In this document: in pieces, positions 63,963 through 64,000 of the stretch
Layout: each line of letters opens with the position of its first letter
Position numbering within the stretch: position 1 is the stretch's first letter
Source of the DNA: VRUE01 sp963840565
GTDB lineage: Bacteria; Actinomycetota; Thermoleophilia; Solirubrobacterales; 70-9
DNA: 64,000 bases
Assembly: GCA_963840565.1 (NCBI GenBank)
Contig: CAWIZH010000005.1
Span: 1 to 64,000, forward strand
Reading direction: 5' to 3'
Notes under the pieces: generated by a model
Told to the model about the DNA's origin: nothing
Seen by the model: the letters and a program-made list of their open reading frames with translations, nothing else
Database searches by the model: none
Translations under genes and position numbers: made by a program

Positions 63963-64000
63963 TTCGACTCCTCCTTCAAGTAGTCATCGACGACATCGAA
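63959..64000 (-). CDS. 3' end of an upstream gene (partial)
   Basis: Thirteen codons (FDVVDDYLKEESK) and TGA, overlapping the DUF899 start by 4 nt. The GAAGGAGGAG within it is the DUF899 ribosome site. It is the last part of the first gene of this operon, which continues beyond the window and cannot be identified. Confidence 0.7.
   Translation of the reverse strand, partial: FDVVDDYLKEESK

Overview
This window is high-GC bacterial DNA, about 65-70% G+C by eye. The gene content suggests a Thermoleophilia/Solirubrobacterales-type actinobacterium, though this is inference with no database search. Pointers are the collagen-like plus NHL/fibronectin surface-protein cluster, WD40/TolB-like secreted propellers, a Ser/Thr kinase fused to an extracellular propeller, a bd oxidase, and many genes with no Shine-Dalgarno whose start lies 6-7 nt after a TANNNT box.

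Layout. 1-5.0 kb: pgl, an XRE/nucleotidyltransferase pair with a 20-bp palindromic operator, an FAD oxidase plus rpiA, an FHA-domain protein and a methyltransferase. 5.1-8.1 kb: a secreted propeller protein and a receptor-type kinase. 8.2-13.1 kb: tkt-tal-pgi, which with pgl and rpiA gives much of the pentose phosphate pathway. 13.1-16.2 kb: cydA-cydB and a HAD phosphatase. 16.2-26.5 kb: a second XRE/nucleotidyltransferase pair, cyclopropane synthase and desaturase (lipid tailoring), a large membrane protein, an MBL hydrolase, a Usp, a subtilase, tadA, a VapBC-like pair and a DUF4160/DUF2442 pair. 26.5-28.8 kb: two tRNA-Ser genes flanking a cellulose-synthase-like glycosyltransferase with a PilZ domain. 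28.9-46.1 kb: a surface-protein region, with a collagen-like protein, two large NHL/Fn3/propeller paralogues around a 949-residue secreted protein, a PucR-type regulator, four further exported proteins and an AbrB/PIN pair. 46.2-48.3 kb: another nucleotidyltransferase pair, tRNA-Thr, an acyl-CoA dehydrogenase and an unusual tRNA-Glu with a 31-nt D-loop.

48.3-58.85 kb is an integrated element. A 57-bp perfect direct repeat containing the 3' part of the tRNA-Glu gene lies at both ends (48303-48359 and 58792-58848). Inside are a tyrosine integrase, an excisionase-like protein and small regulators. The cargo is a compact ubiquitin-like operon: a proline-rich peptide ending in Gly, an E2-E1 fusion and a JAMM protease. 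It is divergent from an Xre/RES toxin-antitoxin pair. A decayed third end-like sequence (about 56.27-56.34 kb) suggests two stacked insertions. The ubiquitin-like operon has no CD-NTase beside it, so it is not a complete CBASS locus, and it is the best candidate here for an undescribed system.

58.9-64 kb: a hypothetical gene, a truncated DUF2283 fragment, a MNT/HEPN pair, a drug-efflux MFS gene divergent from a TetR regulator with three operator palindromes between them, and a DUF899 / 44-residue protein / SRPBCC operon whose genes overlap by 4 nt.

The window holds nine toxin-antitoxin-like modules and five MNT-fold nucleotidyltransferases. I found no rRNA genes, CRISPR array or complete insertion sequence.
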